A program made the position numbers and the translations under genes. DNA of 64,000 bases from Azorhizobium caulinodans ORS 571 (GTDB lineage Bacteria > Pseudomonadota > Alphaproteobacteria > Rhizobiales > Xanthobacteraceae), in assembly GCF_000010525.1 (NCBI RefSeq), contig NC_009937.1, positions 4,407,501 through 4,471,500 on the forward strand. Direction: 5' to 3'. Positions 26,452 to 34,949 of the stretch are shown one piece after another; position 1 is the first letter of the stretch; every line of letters begins with the position of its first letter. Below the pieces are notes generated by a model. The model did not search any database and was not told the DNA's origin. It saw only the letters and a program-made list of their open reading frames with translations.

Positions 26452-26480
26452 AACGCCCTCCGGGGCGTTTTTGCTTTTTT
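26452..26480 (+). terminator. original terminator of the tRNA-Gly gene
   Basis: AACGCCC-TCCG-GGGCGTT forms a perfect 7-bp stem followed by T-rich sequence. It lies 26 bases beyond the tRNA 3' end and belongs to the chromosome rather than to the ICE. Confidence 0.8.
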
Positions 26481-26599
26481 GGGTTCGGCAGAGCCAGATG
26501 TGTTTTGGCGCGTGATGGGTTCGAGCGAACGCGCGCCTTCGCGCGCGCCAGAGCAAGACGAGAGACCGAAGCCTCCCGCCGCTGCATTATCCTTGCGCC

Positions 26600-28354
26600 T
26601 TAGCTGGCCGATGGGTGGCGCCGCTTGGCGCCGCGCACGAGGTCCCGATAGTGATGGGGCAAGCGCATCGCCACCAGGTCTTTGCGGCGCACCACATTGG
26701 TCGGATAGGGCGTATCGAGATTGCTCGTGTCCATGATTGCCACCGCCAGCCCCTCGCCTTCTGGCAACAGTGCCTCTGAGCGAGGGAAGGCGAAGGTATC
26801 CGGCCCGAACACGCCGCTCAGCCCCATGAAGCCCGCCTCCGGCGCATGGACGTTGGCGAACGCGAGGAAGACGTTGTTCTCGCCCGCGCGCACCCGGAAA
26901 TGATGCCAATGGTGCGGATCGGCACCCGTCGGGATGGGCCAGTTCTGGGCCACGCGGGAGCCCCCGTGCCCATAGCTGAAGCGCCCGGCGATGGCGGCCG
27001 GGCAGGCGATGAGATCACAGCCCCTCAGGGCCAGGATACGCCCGCTCTCGCAGAAGGTGGCATCGTGGCCGATGAGGAGGCCGATGCGGCCAAGGCTTGT
27101 GTCCGCCACCGTCCAGTCCGCGCCCGGCGTCGCCCACGGGCGATCGGCGGCATTCAGATGCAGCTTGCGATGGATGGCAACAAGCCCCTCCGGCCCGAGG
27201 AGTGCGGCGCTGTTGTAGAGACCATCGGCCGCCCGTTCCGCGAAGCCGACCACCATATGGAGACCGAGCCGGGCAGAGAGGTTCAGCAGGCGCATGAAAG
27301 CGGGGTCGTCGGATGAGAGCGCCCTGACGGCCGGATCCGACAGCCCGCTCAGCGCCAGTTCCGGGAAGACGACGAGATCGGCCCCCTCCTCCGTGCGCGC
27401 CTGCACCGCGAAGGCGCAGATGCGGGAGAGATTGTCCGCAATGCCCTCGCCAGGGGCGAACTGCGCCACGGCCACCCGCGACGCGCGCCCCGGCGGCAGC
27501 GGGCGGTGGCCATAGAGCGTGAAGAAATCGCGCGGGTTCCAGCTGAAGGTGTCCGAGAGCAGCTCGCGATAGAGTTCCGGCCGGCGCTGGGTGAAGACCG
27601 GCTCGCCCAAAACGGTTCGGGCGCGGGCCTTGGCAAGGTCCATCTGCGCCAGGGCAAAGCCATCACCGCTGTCGATCACGGCCACGATGCTGCCGTCCGG
27701 CTCGATGACGCAGCTGCCGCCGGAGAATTGCACCGTGCGCTCCAGGCCCCAGCGATTGGCCTCGATCACATAGCAGCCATTCTCGAACGCGCGGCTGATC
27801 CAGTAAGGCGCGGGGGTGCGCTCCGCCAGCCAGTTGGAGATGTGGCAGATGACGTCGGCGCCCTGCACCGCCATGAGGCGCGCGGTCTCGATGAAATGGA
27901 TGTCCATGCAGATCAGCAGGCCGATGCGGCCGATGGGCGTCTCGAACACCTGATGGCCGAGATCGCCGGCGGCGGACCACTTGGGCTCGGAGATATAGGG
28001 ATGGCTCTTGCGGTGGGTGCCCACCACGCCATCAGGACCGATAAGGACGGCACTGTTGAAGTAGATGTCGTCCGCATCGACCTCCGGCATGCCGATGACG
28101 ATCCAGCAGCCGTGCTCGCGGGCCAGAGCGGCGAAGCGCTCGGTGGTGGGTCCGGGCACGCTCTCCACCTGCCCGGCCACCTCGGCACGGTCGAACCAGC
28201 AATAGCCGGTGGTACCCATTTCGGGCGTCACGATGAGCTTTGCGCCCGCGCGCGCGGCCTGCTCGCACAAGGCGAGAAGGCGCGTGATGTTGCGCTCCTT
28301 CTCGAACAGGGTCGGCTCGAACTGGACGGTGGCAACGGTGATGGTCTCGGACAT
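26600..28354 (-). CDS. tandem-domain nitrilase-superfamily hydrolase
   Basis: A 584-residue protein made of two carbon-nitrogen hydrolase domains in tandem; most family members have one of about 270-300 residues. The first domain has the full triad: Glu in TPEMGTTGY, Lys in HRKSHPY and Cys in LLICMDIHF. The second keeps Glu (FPELALSG) and Lys (HRKLHLN), but the Cys position reads LLIGHDATF, so it lacks the nucleophile. The second domain is therefore probably structural or regulatory. It is the last gene of the amide operon, 85 bases after the formamidase, and probably hydrolyses an amide or carbamoyl compound. The substrate is unknown. Confidence 0.85.
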   Translation of the reverse strand: MSETITVATVQFEPTLFEKERNITRLLALCEQAARAGAKLIVTPEMGTTGYCWFDRAEVAGQVESVPGPTTERFAALAREHGCWIVIGMPEVDADDIYFNSAVLIGPDGVVGTHRKSHPYISEPKWSAAGDLGHQVFETPIGRIGLLICMDIHFIETARLMAVQGADVICHISNWLAERTPAPYWISRAFENGCYVIEANRWGLERTVQFSGGSCVIEPDGSIVAVIDSGDGFALAQMDLAKARARTVLGEPVFTQRRPELYRELLSDTFSWNPRDFFTLYGHRPLPPGRASRVAVAQFAPGEGIADNLSRICAFAVQARTEEGADLVVFPELALSGLSDPAVRALSSDDPAFMRLLNLSARLGLHMVVGFAERAADGLYNSAALLGPEGLVAIHRKLHLNAADRPWATPGADWTVADTSLGRIGLLIGHDATFCESGRILALRGCDLIACPAAIAGRFSYGHGGSRVAQNWPIPTGADPHHWHHFRVRAGENNVFLAFANVHAPEAGFMGLSGVFGPDTFAFPRSEALLPEGEGLAVAIMDTSNLDTPYPTNVVRRKDLVAMRLPHHYRDLVRGAKRRHPSAS

Positions 28355-28439
28355 GATGGCCCGCCTCAGGGATCAACTGGAATGAGCGGCGGGACGCGCC
28401 CGCCGCCGGCCGTGTTTTGGGCGTGCGACAGGCGCCGGA

Positions 28440-29429
28440 TCAGACGAGGAAGGTTTTCCGGATGGAGGCGCCCATGGTGTATTTGGGATCCACCATGTTG
28501 CCGAGACGCATGCGCCCGGCCTGCGTCAGCAGCATGTAGGCGTCCATCTCGGTGAAGCCGTAGTCCGCCGCCATCCAGCGGATCAGATCGCGATAGGCGA
28601 TGCGCGCCGCATCCTCAAGCGGGCGGGCGGAGCCGATGGACATGATGACATCCGCCGTCTCAAGACGCGGCCACTTGAGCGTCCACCCCTTGATGAGGTC
28701 GATGCGCACGGTGGTGACGGTGGGATGCTCGATGGCCACGCCGCACAGTTCGCCATCGCCCTGCGCCGCGTGGCAGTCGCCGAGATAGAGCAGCGCGCCC
28801 TCCGTGTTCACCGGCAGGTAGACGACGGCCCCCGTGCCGACATCGGGCAGGTCCATGTTGCCGCCGTAATAATCCGGCTGGAGCGAGGAGATGGCTTCGA
28901 TCTCCGGCGAGGTGCCGATGGTGCCGATGAAGGGCTCATAGGGCAGCGTGATCTTGTCGCTCCAGCGCGTACCCTCCTCCTTGGTGATGTGCAGCTTCTT
29001 CACCACCTCCGGCAGCGGCGCCTGCAGCATGGCCGTGTGGTCGGTGGACACGAGGCCGCCGAATTCCGGCATGACCACCGTGGTGCCGCGCGGCTGCGGG
29101 CCACGGGGCTCGATGTTCTCGATATAGACGGCGAGCGCATCGCCCTTCTGCGCCCCGTTGACATAGATGGGGCCGTTCTGCGGGTTGAGATAGGGGAAAT
29201 TCAGGATCTTGGAGGGGCTGTCCGTTTCATGCCGGATCTTGCCCTCGAAGGCATCGTGCGTCTCGGCCGAGACGACCGCGCCCGGCTCCACGGTGAGCAC
29301 CGGCTTGGCGAAGGGGCCATAGACATAATGGTACGTGCCCTGCGTCGCCTCGGTGATGGCGTGGGACGAGAGCGCCTTGCCGCCCGCCACGCCCTTCCGC
29401 GCCATGATGGAGGTTTCCAGCCACGACAT
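28440..29429 (-). CDS. formamidase/acetamidase family enzyme (FmdA-like)
   Basis: A 329-residue member of the FmdA_AmdA family, which hydrolyses formamide or short amides to ammonia and the acid. Typical stretches are present: GAVVSAETHDAFEG, the NGPIYVNGA segment, LPYEPFIGTIGTSPE and YLGDCHAAQGDGE. ATG 29429 gives the usual short N-terminus; an upstream in-frame start would add 66 unpatterned residues. It follows the transporter ATPase genes by 142 bases, including a hairpin, and precedes the nitrilase-type gene. The AmiC/AmiR-type genes in the same operon support an amide-induced role. Confidence 0.88.
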   Translation of the reverse strand: MSWLETSIMARKGVAGGKALSSHAITEATQGTYHYVYGPFAKPVLTVEPGAVVSAETHDAFEGKIRHETDSPSKILNFPYLNPQNGPIYVNGAQKGDALAVYIENIEPRGPQPRGTTVVMPEFGGLVSTDHTAMLQAPLPEVVKKLHITKEEGTRWSDKITLPYEPFIGTIGTSPEIEAISSLQPDYYGGNMDLPDVGTGAVVYLPVNTEGALLYLGDCHAAQGDGELCGVAIEHPTVTTVRIDLIKGWTLKWPRLETADVIMSIGSARPLEDAARIAYRDLIRWMAADYGFTEMDAYMLLTQAGRMRLGNMVDPKYTMGASIRKTFLV

Positions 29430-29513
29430 GCTCTTGATCCTTCTTCCGGGGAAGTCGGTGTCCGTCGGACCCGCCTCCTGGTTTAAATTACTGATTTTTT
29501 GCTTATTTATAAG

Positions 29514-29534
29514 CCGCCGAAGGTCGTTCGGCGG
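29514..29534 (-). terminator. hairpin between transporter and formamidase genes
   Basis: CCGCCGAA-GGTCG-TTCGGCGG is a perfect 8-bp stem with a 5-base loop. On the leftward transcript it is followed by an AT-rich segment (CTTATAAATAAGC) without a real U run. It may protect the transporter mRNA or attenuate expression into the hydrolase genes rather than end transcription fully. Confidence 0.45.
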
Positions 29535-29571
29535 AGGTACCCGTTCCGGACGCCGCTGGGCGGCCGGGCTG

Positions 29572-30285
29572 TCACACCGCCAGATGGCGGCGCATCTCCT
29601 GCGCGTCATCGAGGGCGGCGCGGTCAAGGGCGGCGACGATGCGGCCCTTGTCCATCACGTAGCAGCGCTGGGCCATGGCGCGGATCATGTCGATGTTCTG
29701 CTCCACCAGCACGACGGTAACGCCCGTGGCGGCGTTGAGCGCCACCATGTTGCGGGCAATGTCCTGCACGATGTTGGGCTGGATGCCCTCGGAGGGCTCG
29801 TCCAGCAGGATGAGGCTCGGCCGCGCGATGAGCACGCGGGCGATGGCAAGCTGCTGCTGCTGGCCGCCCGACATGGTGCCTGCCCGCTGCGCCCAGCGCT
29901 CCTTCAGGATGGGGAAGGCCTCAAGGATGGGCGCCAGCGCCTCCGGCTCCGCCCGGCCGCGAATGGCCGCCCCGACCGCGATATTCTCCGCCACCGTGAG
30001 GCGCGGGAAGACATCGCGGCCCTGCGGCACATAGCCGAGACCAAGCCGCGCGCGGCGATGCGGCGGCAGCGCCTCGATGGCCGCACCCTTGTAGAGAATG
30101 GAACCCTCCATGGCGGGCACGAGGCCGATGAGGCTCTTCATGAGCGTGGACTTGCCCACGCCATTGCGGCCGATGATGGCGACAATCTCGCCTTCGCGGA
30201 TCTCCACGTCCAACCCCTGAAGCACGGGCTTGCCGCCATAGCCCGCACGCAGGCCCAGCGTGGAGAGGATGACTTCCTTACGCAT
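29572..30285 (-). CDS. urea/amide ABC transporter ATPase, LivF/UrtE-like
   Basis: A 237-residue ABC ATPase of the branched-chain amino acid/urea class. Walker A GRNGVGKST, the GLGYVPQGRDVFPRLT segment typical of LivF/UrtE, signature MSGGQQQQ and Walker B LILLDEP are intact. The length and VPQGR motif distinguish it from the LivG-type partner encoded just upstream. It overlaps that partner by 8 bases. The pair powers the two permeases at 30994-32932. Confidence 0.9.
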   Translation of the reverse strand: MRKEVILSTLGLRAGYGGKPVLQGLDVEIREGEIVAIIGRNGVGKSTLMKSLIGLVPAMEGSILYKGAAIEALPPHRRARLGLGYVPQGRDVFPRLTVAENIAVGAAIRGRAEPEALAPILEAFPILKERWAQRAGTMSGGQQQQLAIARVLIARPSLILLDEPSEGIQPNIVQDIARNMVALNAATGVTVVLVEQNIDMIRAMAQRCYVMDKGRIVAALDRAALDDAQEMRRHLAV

Positions 30286-30994
30286 GGGCCTGCCCCAGAT
30301 AGATGGCGGCGACGCGCTCGTCGGCCACGATGTCGTCGATGGAGCCCTGGGCGAAGACCCGGCCGAGGTGGAGCACGGTGACCTTGTGCGCCACCTGCCG
30401 CACGAAGGCCATGTCATGCTCCACGGCGAGCACGGTCATGCCCTCCCCGTTCAGCCGCCGCACCAGTTCGCCGGTGAGGTGGGTTTCCTCCGGAGACATG
30501 CCGGCGGTTGGCTCGTCCAGCAGCAGGAGGCGCGGCTCCAGCGCGATGGCCATGCCGATCTCCAGCCACTGCTTCTGCCCGTGGCTGAGGCTGCCGGCGG
30601 GCGTGTCCGCCGCCGCGCCGAGGCCGAGGAAATCGAGCAGGCGGGAGATCTCCCGCGCCAGCGCCGCGCCGGCGAGCCGCCGTTGCAGGGCGATCTCCAG
30701 ATTCTGCCGCGCGCTGAGGCCCTTGAACACGCCGGGCACCTGGAATTTCACCGAGATGCCGCGCCGGATGCGCTCGAAGGAATGCAGGCCTGTGATGTCC
30801 TCACCGGCAAAGGCGATGGTGCCGCTGCTCGGCCTATGCTCGCCAAGGATGAGGCGGAACAGCGTGCTCTTGCCCGCTCCGTTGGGGCCGATGAGGCAGT
30901 GGATCTCTCCCGCCTCAAGGCTCAGGTCCACGGAATTGGTGACGTGGAGGCCGCCGAAATGCTTATTGAGGGAACGGGTTTCGAGCAAAGCCAT
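30278..30994 (-). CDS. urea/amide ABC transporter ATPase, LivG/UrtD-like
   Basis: A 238-residue ABC ATPase. Walker A GPNGAGKST is followed by a GISVKFQVPGVFKGLSARQN segment in which the usual Q-loop region resembles UrtD proteins (KFQxPxVF), shorter than in LivG. The signature reads LSHGQKQWLEIGMA, characteristic of UrtD, and Walker B is LLLLDEPTAG. This favours a urea or short-amide substrate over branched-chain amino acids. It overlaps the permease stop by one base. Confidence 0.9.
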   Translation of the reverse strand: MALLETRSLNKHFGGLHVTNSVDLSLEAGEIHCLIGPNGAGKSTLFRLILGEHRPSSGTIAFAGEDITGLHSFERIRRGISVKFQVPGVFKGLSARQNLEIALQRRLAGAALAREISRLLDFLGLGAAADTPAGSLSHGQKQWLEIGMAIALEPRLLLLDEPTAGMSPEETHLTGELVRRLNGEGMTVLAVEHDMAFVRQVAHKVTVLHLGRVFAQGSIDDIVADERVAAIYLGQAHA

Positions 30995-32049
30995 CACGCG
31001 CCCTCCCCCTTGCGGCGGAACGGGCGGGCAAGAACGTCCGCCAGTGCCATGACGAGGCCGCGCGGAGCGGCCAGCACCGTGACCACCAGAAGGAGCCCCA
31101 TCACGACCAGCGCATACTGGCTGCCGTAGATGGTGAGCGTCTGGAAACCGGAGAGTACCGCCAGCGTGCCGACCAGCGTGGTGGTGATGTCGGAACGGCC
31201 ACCCACCGCCACCCACACGATGGGCAGGGCCGCCGCCGTCATGCCCATGCTGGAGGGCGTGATGTACTGACCCCATGTGGTGTAGAGCACGCCCGAAAGC
31301 CCGGCGAGCGCAGCACCGATGACGAAGGCCACGAGTTGATAGCGCCGCACGTCATAGCCCAGCATCTCCGCCCGCTCGGGGTTCTCGCGGATGGCGACGA
31401 TGACGTTCCCGAATCTGGAATTGAGCAGGATGCGCAGAGCGAGATAGACGAGCACCATCAGGCCCAGCACCACGTAATAAAGCTCCACGTCGGGAAAGAG
31501 CACGACGTCGCCCCCCGGCCAGGGAATGGTGAGCTGGGGCATGTTGCTCATGCCGTTGAAGCCATTGAGGCGGGCCGCGCCGATCCTCCACTCCGGCCCC
31601 GCCGTCTGGGCCATGAAGCGCTCCAGCACCAGCGTGACGGAGAGGGTGACGATGCCGAGGAACACGCCGGCAATGCGTCCGTAGAACAGGAAGTAGCCGA
31701 GCAGCGCCGCGAACAGGCAGGCGAGCGCAACCGCAATCACCAGCGCAATCAGCGTGAAGCCATACGCACTGCCGAAATTGATCGTGAGGATGCCATAGCC
31801 ATAGCCGGCGATGCCGAAGAAGGCCGTTTGACCGAAACTGAGCGCGCCGCAATAGCCCCAGATGACGCTGAGACCGAGGGCCATGAAGACCCAGGTGAAG
31901 AAATAGACCGTGTTGCCCACCGTGTACCCATCCGCAAACAGCGGATAGGCGCAGGCGGCGGCGAGCACGAGGAGGAAGCCGCCCCAGAAGGCGGGGCCGC
32001 GCCCCAGCGTCTGCGGGCCTTCGAGCCGGGTGAGAATGCCGAATGCCAT
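30994..32049 (-). CDS. urea/amide ABC transporter permease, LivM/UrtC-like
   Basis: A 351-residue inner-membrane permease with about nine hydrophobic segments. It has the WGYCGALSFGQTAFFGIAGY stretch conserved in UrtC/LivM (reaching the GxxSLGxAAFxxIGAY position) and the cytoplasmic REN-PERAEMLGYDVRRYQL loop that meets the ATPases. It lies 10 bases after the partner permease. The N-terminal ~25 residues are polar and cytoplasmic. Confidence 0.88.
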   Translation of the reverse strand: MAFGILTRLEGPQTLGRGPAFWGGFLLVLAAACAYPLFADGYTVGNTVYFFTWVFMALGLSVIWGYCGALSFGQTAFFGIAGYGYGILTINFGSAYGFTLIALVIAVALACLFAALLGYFLFYGRIAGVFLGIVTLSVTLVLERFMAQTAGPEWRIGAARLNGFNGMSNMPQLTIPWPGGDVVLFPDVELYYVVLGLMVLVYLALRILLNSRFGNVIVAIRENPERAEMLGYDVRRYQLVAFVIGAALAGLSGVLYTTWGQYITPSSMGMTAAALPIVWVAVGGRSDITTTLVGTLAVLSGFQTLTIYGSQYALVVMGLLLVVTVLAAPRGLVMALADVLARPFRRKGEGA

Positions 32050-32059
32050 CGCGCCCTCC

Positions 32060-32932
32060 TCACGCCCGCTCGCGCAGCAGGAAGCCGGACAGCCCCCGCG
32101 GCAGGATGCGGATGACGACGATGACCGTGACCAGGAGCCCGATCTGCCCGAAGAGCTGCCCCTGCCAGGAGGTCATGCTGGCCTTCACGATGGCGAGGAT
32201 GGCGGCGGCCGGCGCGGTGCCGAGGAAGACGTCCGCCCCGCCCACGACCACGGTGACGAAGGCTTCCATGATGAAGGTGGCGCCCATGGTGGGCACCAGT
32301 GTCATGGTCGGGGCATAGAGCCCGCCGGCAAGCCCCGCCAGCGCCGCGCCGAGGCCGAAGGTGAGGCTGTAGATGAGCCGCGTGTCCACCCCCAGCGCGG
32401 CCGCCATGTGCGGCACCTGAATGGTGGCACGGGCGATGACGCCGAACTTCGTCCAGTTGAACAGCGCATAGAGCGCCGCCAGCACCGCGAGGGCGGAGAG
32501 GAACAACACCACGCGATAGAGCGAATAGGAATAGGCGCCCACCTGGAAACCGCCGAGCGGCGTGCCGATGCCCTGAAGGGACGAGCCCAGCAGAATGAGC
32601 GTGCCCTGCGTGGCGATGAGGCTGATGCCCCAGGTGGCGACAATGGTATCGAGCGGACGCTCATAAAGGTGACGGATGACGAGCCGCTCGATCACCATGC
32701 CCGCAAGGCCCGAGGCCAGCGCTCCGGCGAGCACGGCCAGCGGCAGAGGCAGGCCGGCGCGGGCCGCGCTGACCGAGACATAGGCTCCGCACATGATGAA
32801 CTCGCCATGGGCGAGATTGATGACGCCCATCATGCCGAAGATGACGGCCAGCCCGCAGGCGGACAGCACCAGGAAGGCGAAGGCATCGCCGAACTGGTAG
32901 AGCGCCGAGAAAAGGAGGGTTGCAAGATCCAT
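32060..32932 (-). CDS. urea/amide ABC transporter permease, LivH/UrtB-like
   Basis: A 290-residue permease with about eight membrane helices. The motif FGMMGVINLAHGEFIMCGAY is the hallmark of LivH/UrtB permeases. The cytoplasmic IQVPHMAAALGVDTRLIYSL loop is also typical. It is the first permease gene after the binding protein, separated by about 100 bases that include a strong hairpin, as is common after highly expressed binding-protein genes. Confidence 0.9.
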   Translation of the reverse strand: MDLATLLFSALYQFGDAFAFLVLSACGLAVIFGMMGVINLAHGEFIMCGAYVSVSAARAGLPLPLAVLAGALASGLAGMVIERLVIRHLYERPLDTIVATWGISLIATQGTLILLGSSLQGIGTPLGGFQVGAYSYSLYRVVLFLSALAVLAALYALFNWTKFGVIARATIQVPHMAAALGVDTRLIYSLTFGLGAALAGLAGGLYAPTMTLVPTMGATFIMEAFVTVVVGGADVFLGTAPAAAILAIVKASMTSWQGQLFGQIGLLVTVIVVIRILPRGLSGFLLRERA

Positions 32933-32973
32933 TGTCGGGCAGCACCGGCAGCGGGAGGAAAAGGGGCGGAGGA

Positions 32974-32996
32974 CCGCCCCGCAGGAGGCGGGGCGG
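32974..32996 (-). terminator. intra-operon hairpin after the binding-protein gene
   Basis: CCGCCCCG-CAGGAGG-CGGGGCGG gives a perfect 8-bp GC stem between the binding protein and the permease genes. No U run follows. It probably stabilises the upstream mRNA so that more binding protein than permease is made. Confidence 0.5.
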
Positions 32997-33031
32997 CGGC
33001 AAGCGAACCGATCGGTCGGGGAGAGAGCCGA

Positions 33032-34270
33032 TCAGTTCTTCGGCGGCGGGTTCGAGGGCGTGTACTGCGCCATCGGGTCCTTCTTGGTCAGGTCGCAGCC
33101 CGCTTCACCCAGCCAGTAGGGCTTGATGTCCTCCCACACCTTCGGGAACGTGATGGAGTGGTCGGCGCCCACCTTGGCGAGATAGATGGTGTGGGACATG
33201 TGCTGGCTCTTGGGGTCGATGCAGACCTTGCCCTCGGGGGCATCCATGCACACGTCGCCCTGCGCGATCACCTTGCGGATGTCGTCGCGCTTGGTGGATT
33301 TCGCCCGCTCCACCATCTGCTTGTAGAGATAGACGGCGAGATAGGAGTTCTCGGCCTCCTGGTTCACGTAAGGCTCGTTCGGGAACTTCGCCTTGAACTT
33401 GGCCACGAACTCCTTGCTCTTCGGGCTGTCGATCTCTTCGATGTAGTTCGTGGTGACGTACATGTCCTTGAGCGACGGCGGCTTGAAGCGCTTGTGCTCA
33501 TAGCCCTGCCCCACGTTCACCGAGGAGGCCATGGGCAGGTTCACGTTGGCGGCGGCCGCCTGCTCGTAATAGGAGGCCTGCGCGGTGCCCACCAGCAGCG
33601 TCACCACGAAATCGGGCTTCGCCTTCTGGATGTTCTGGATGTTCTGCGAGAACTGGGAGACGCCGAGGGGGATGAAGTCCTCGCCCACCATCTCGCCGCC
33701 ATTCTGCTTGACGATCTGGCGCACCCATTCGGCCGAGATCTGGCCAAAATTGTAGTCCGCAGCCAGCGTGTAGACCTTCTTGCCGTACTTCTCCATCATC
33801 CAGGGGATGAGGGTGGAGAACTGCTGCTCCGGCACCGCGCCGGTGACGATCATGTGGCCGTCGCAGACGCCGCCTTCATACTGGTTGTTGTAGAAAGCAA
33901 AGCCGTTGAGCTGGTCGACGATGGGCCGATAGGCTTCGCGCGAGGCGGAGGAGAAGCCCGCGAACACCACATCCACCTTGTCGCGCTGGAGCACGCGGCG
34001 CATGAATTCCTGATAGCGGGTGTTATCCGACTGGGTGTCATAGATCACCAGCTCAACAGGCCGCCCAGCGATGCCGCCGGCCTTGTTGATCTCGTCGGCC
34101 GCGAGCTGGATCGCATGGACCTTGCCGATGGTGGCGACGGCGAAGTCGCCCGACTGGTCCTCCAGCACGCCGATCTTGACCGGGTCTGCCGCGAAGGCCG
34201 CCCCGGAACCGAGCACAAGTGTTCCCGAGAAGGCTGCGGCCCGCAGCCCCCGCAAAACGCTCTTCTTCAT
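33032..34270 (-). CDS. urea/short-chain amide ABC transporter binding protein
   Basis: A 412-residue periplasmic binding protein of the UrtA/FmdD type (Peripla_BP_5/6). A signal peptide with LVLGSGAAFAADP is followed by VKIGVLEDQSGDFAVATIG, then QLAADEINKAGGIAGRPVEL, the family's opening. VCMDAPEGKVCIDPKSQHMSH near the C-terminus is typical of amide/urea binding proteins. It lies 13 bases downstream of the ANTAR gene and is the first transporter component transcribed. Confidence 0.9.
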   Translation of the reverse strand: MKKSVLRGLRAAAFSGTLVLGSGAAFAADPVKIGVLEDQSGDFAVATIGKVHAIQLAADEINKAGGIAGRPVELVIYDTQSDNTRYQEFMRRVLQRDKVDVVFAGFSSASREAYRPIVDQLNGFAFYNNQYEGGVCDGHMIVTGAVPEQQFSTLIPWMMEKYGKKVYTLAADYNFGQISAEWVRQIVKQNGGEMVGEDFIPLGVSQFSQNIQNIQKAKPDFVVTLLVGTAQASYYEQAAAANVNLPMASSVNVGQGYEHKRFKPPSLKDMYVTTNYIEEIDSPKSKEFVAKFKAKFPNEPYVNQEAENSYLAVYLYKQMVERAKSTKRDDIRKVIAQGDVCMDAPEGKVCIDPKSQHMSHTIYLAKVGADHSITFPKVWEDIKPYWLGEAGCDLTKKDPMAQYTPSNPPPKN

Positions 34271-34283
34271 CTGGTCGGTTCTC

Positions 34284-34949
34284 CTACATTGCCTTTGGCT
34301 TGCCGGGCCGGGGCGGAGCGCCTTCGGACCGGAGGGAGGCCGTCGCGGTCTTGTGATGCCGCTTCACGAAGTCCTCGCAATACACTTCCAACGCCTGGCG
34401 GGTGCGCATGCTCTCGTGCCGGAGCTGGGCATAGGCCTGATCCTCGTCGAGGCCGGTGCGCGCCATCACCTGAAGGGTGGCCTGGAAGACAAAGCGGCGG
34501 CCGCGCTGGCGGGCCTGCAACGCCTCGAAGCGCGCGCACATCTGGCTGCGCAGCTGGAACTGGTTGATGCCCATGAAGAGGGCCGCATAGACCGCGCCGC
34601 CATGAACGGGCTTGCGCAGGAAGGCGGTGGCGCCGACATGCACCAGCGCCTTGAGGCGGCTTGGCGCCTCAACGCCCACGAGGCCAATCACCGGCACCGG
34701 CGGGAGCGCCTCCGCATCCTCCAGTTCAAGGCCGACGGCGCCCTCCAGATCGCCATCCACGAACAGCATGTCCCGTTCGGGACGCAGCGTCTCGAAGGGG
34801 ATCTCGGCCCGGCCGTTCACCAGACGGGGATACAGGCTCTCCACCCCGAGGCGGGCAAGCGTCGGCGCCAGCGCGCCCTCAAGGCCGGGGGTCGCCGTCA
34901 CGATGAATGCGCGGCCACCTTTGAAGTTCTGAACCAGTCGAGCAGACAT
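34284..34949 (-). CDS. ANTAR-domain antiterminator, AmiR/NasT-like
   Basis: A 221-residue RNA-binding response protein. The N-terminal ~120 residues form a pseudo-receiver domain as in AmiR, which does not rely on phosphorylation. The C-terminal ANTAR domain covers about residues 140-200, with TGLDEDQAYAQLRHESM matching its three-helix pattern. AmiR binds leader RNA and prevents termination when AmiC releases it on binding an amide. Here the amiC-like gene is directly upstream and overlaps by one base. The leader terminator before that gene is the likely RNA target. A GTG one codon upstream is an alternative start. Confidence 0.88.
   Translation of the reverse strand: MSARLVQNFKGGRAFIVTATPGLEGALAPTLARLGVESLYPRLVNGRAEIPFETLRPERDMLFVDGDLEGAVGLELEDAEALPPVPVIGLVGVEAPSRLKALVHVGATAFLRKPVHGGAVYAALFMGINQFQLRSQMCARFEALQARQRGRRFVFQATLQVMARTGLDEDQAYAQLRHESMRTRQALEVYCEDFVKRHHKTATASLRSEGAPPRPGKPKAM

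Noticed and set aside
32030-34567. An 845-codon rightward open frame opposite the amide transporter genes
   Set aside because: It lies wholly antisense to well-supported permease, binding-protein and ANTAR genes, is dominated by His, Glu, Arg and Gly, and has no recognisable domain. Long antisense frames are expected at this GC content.
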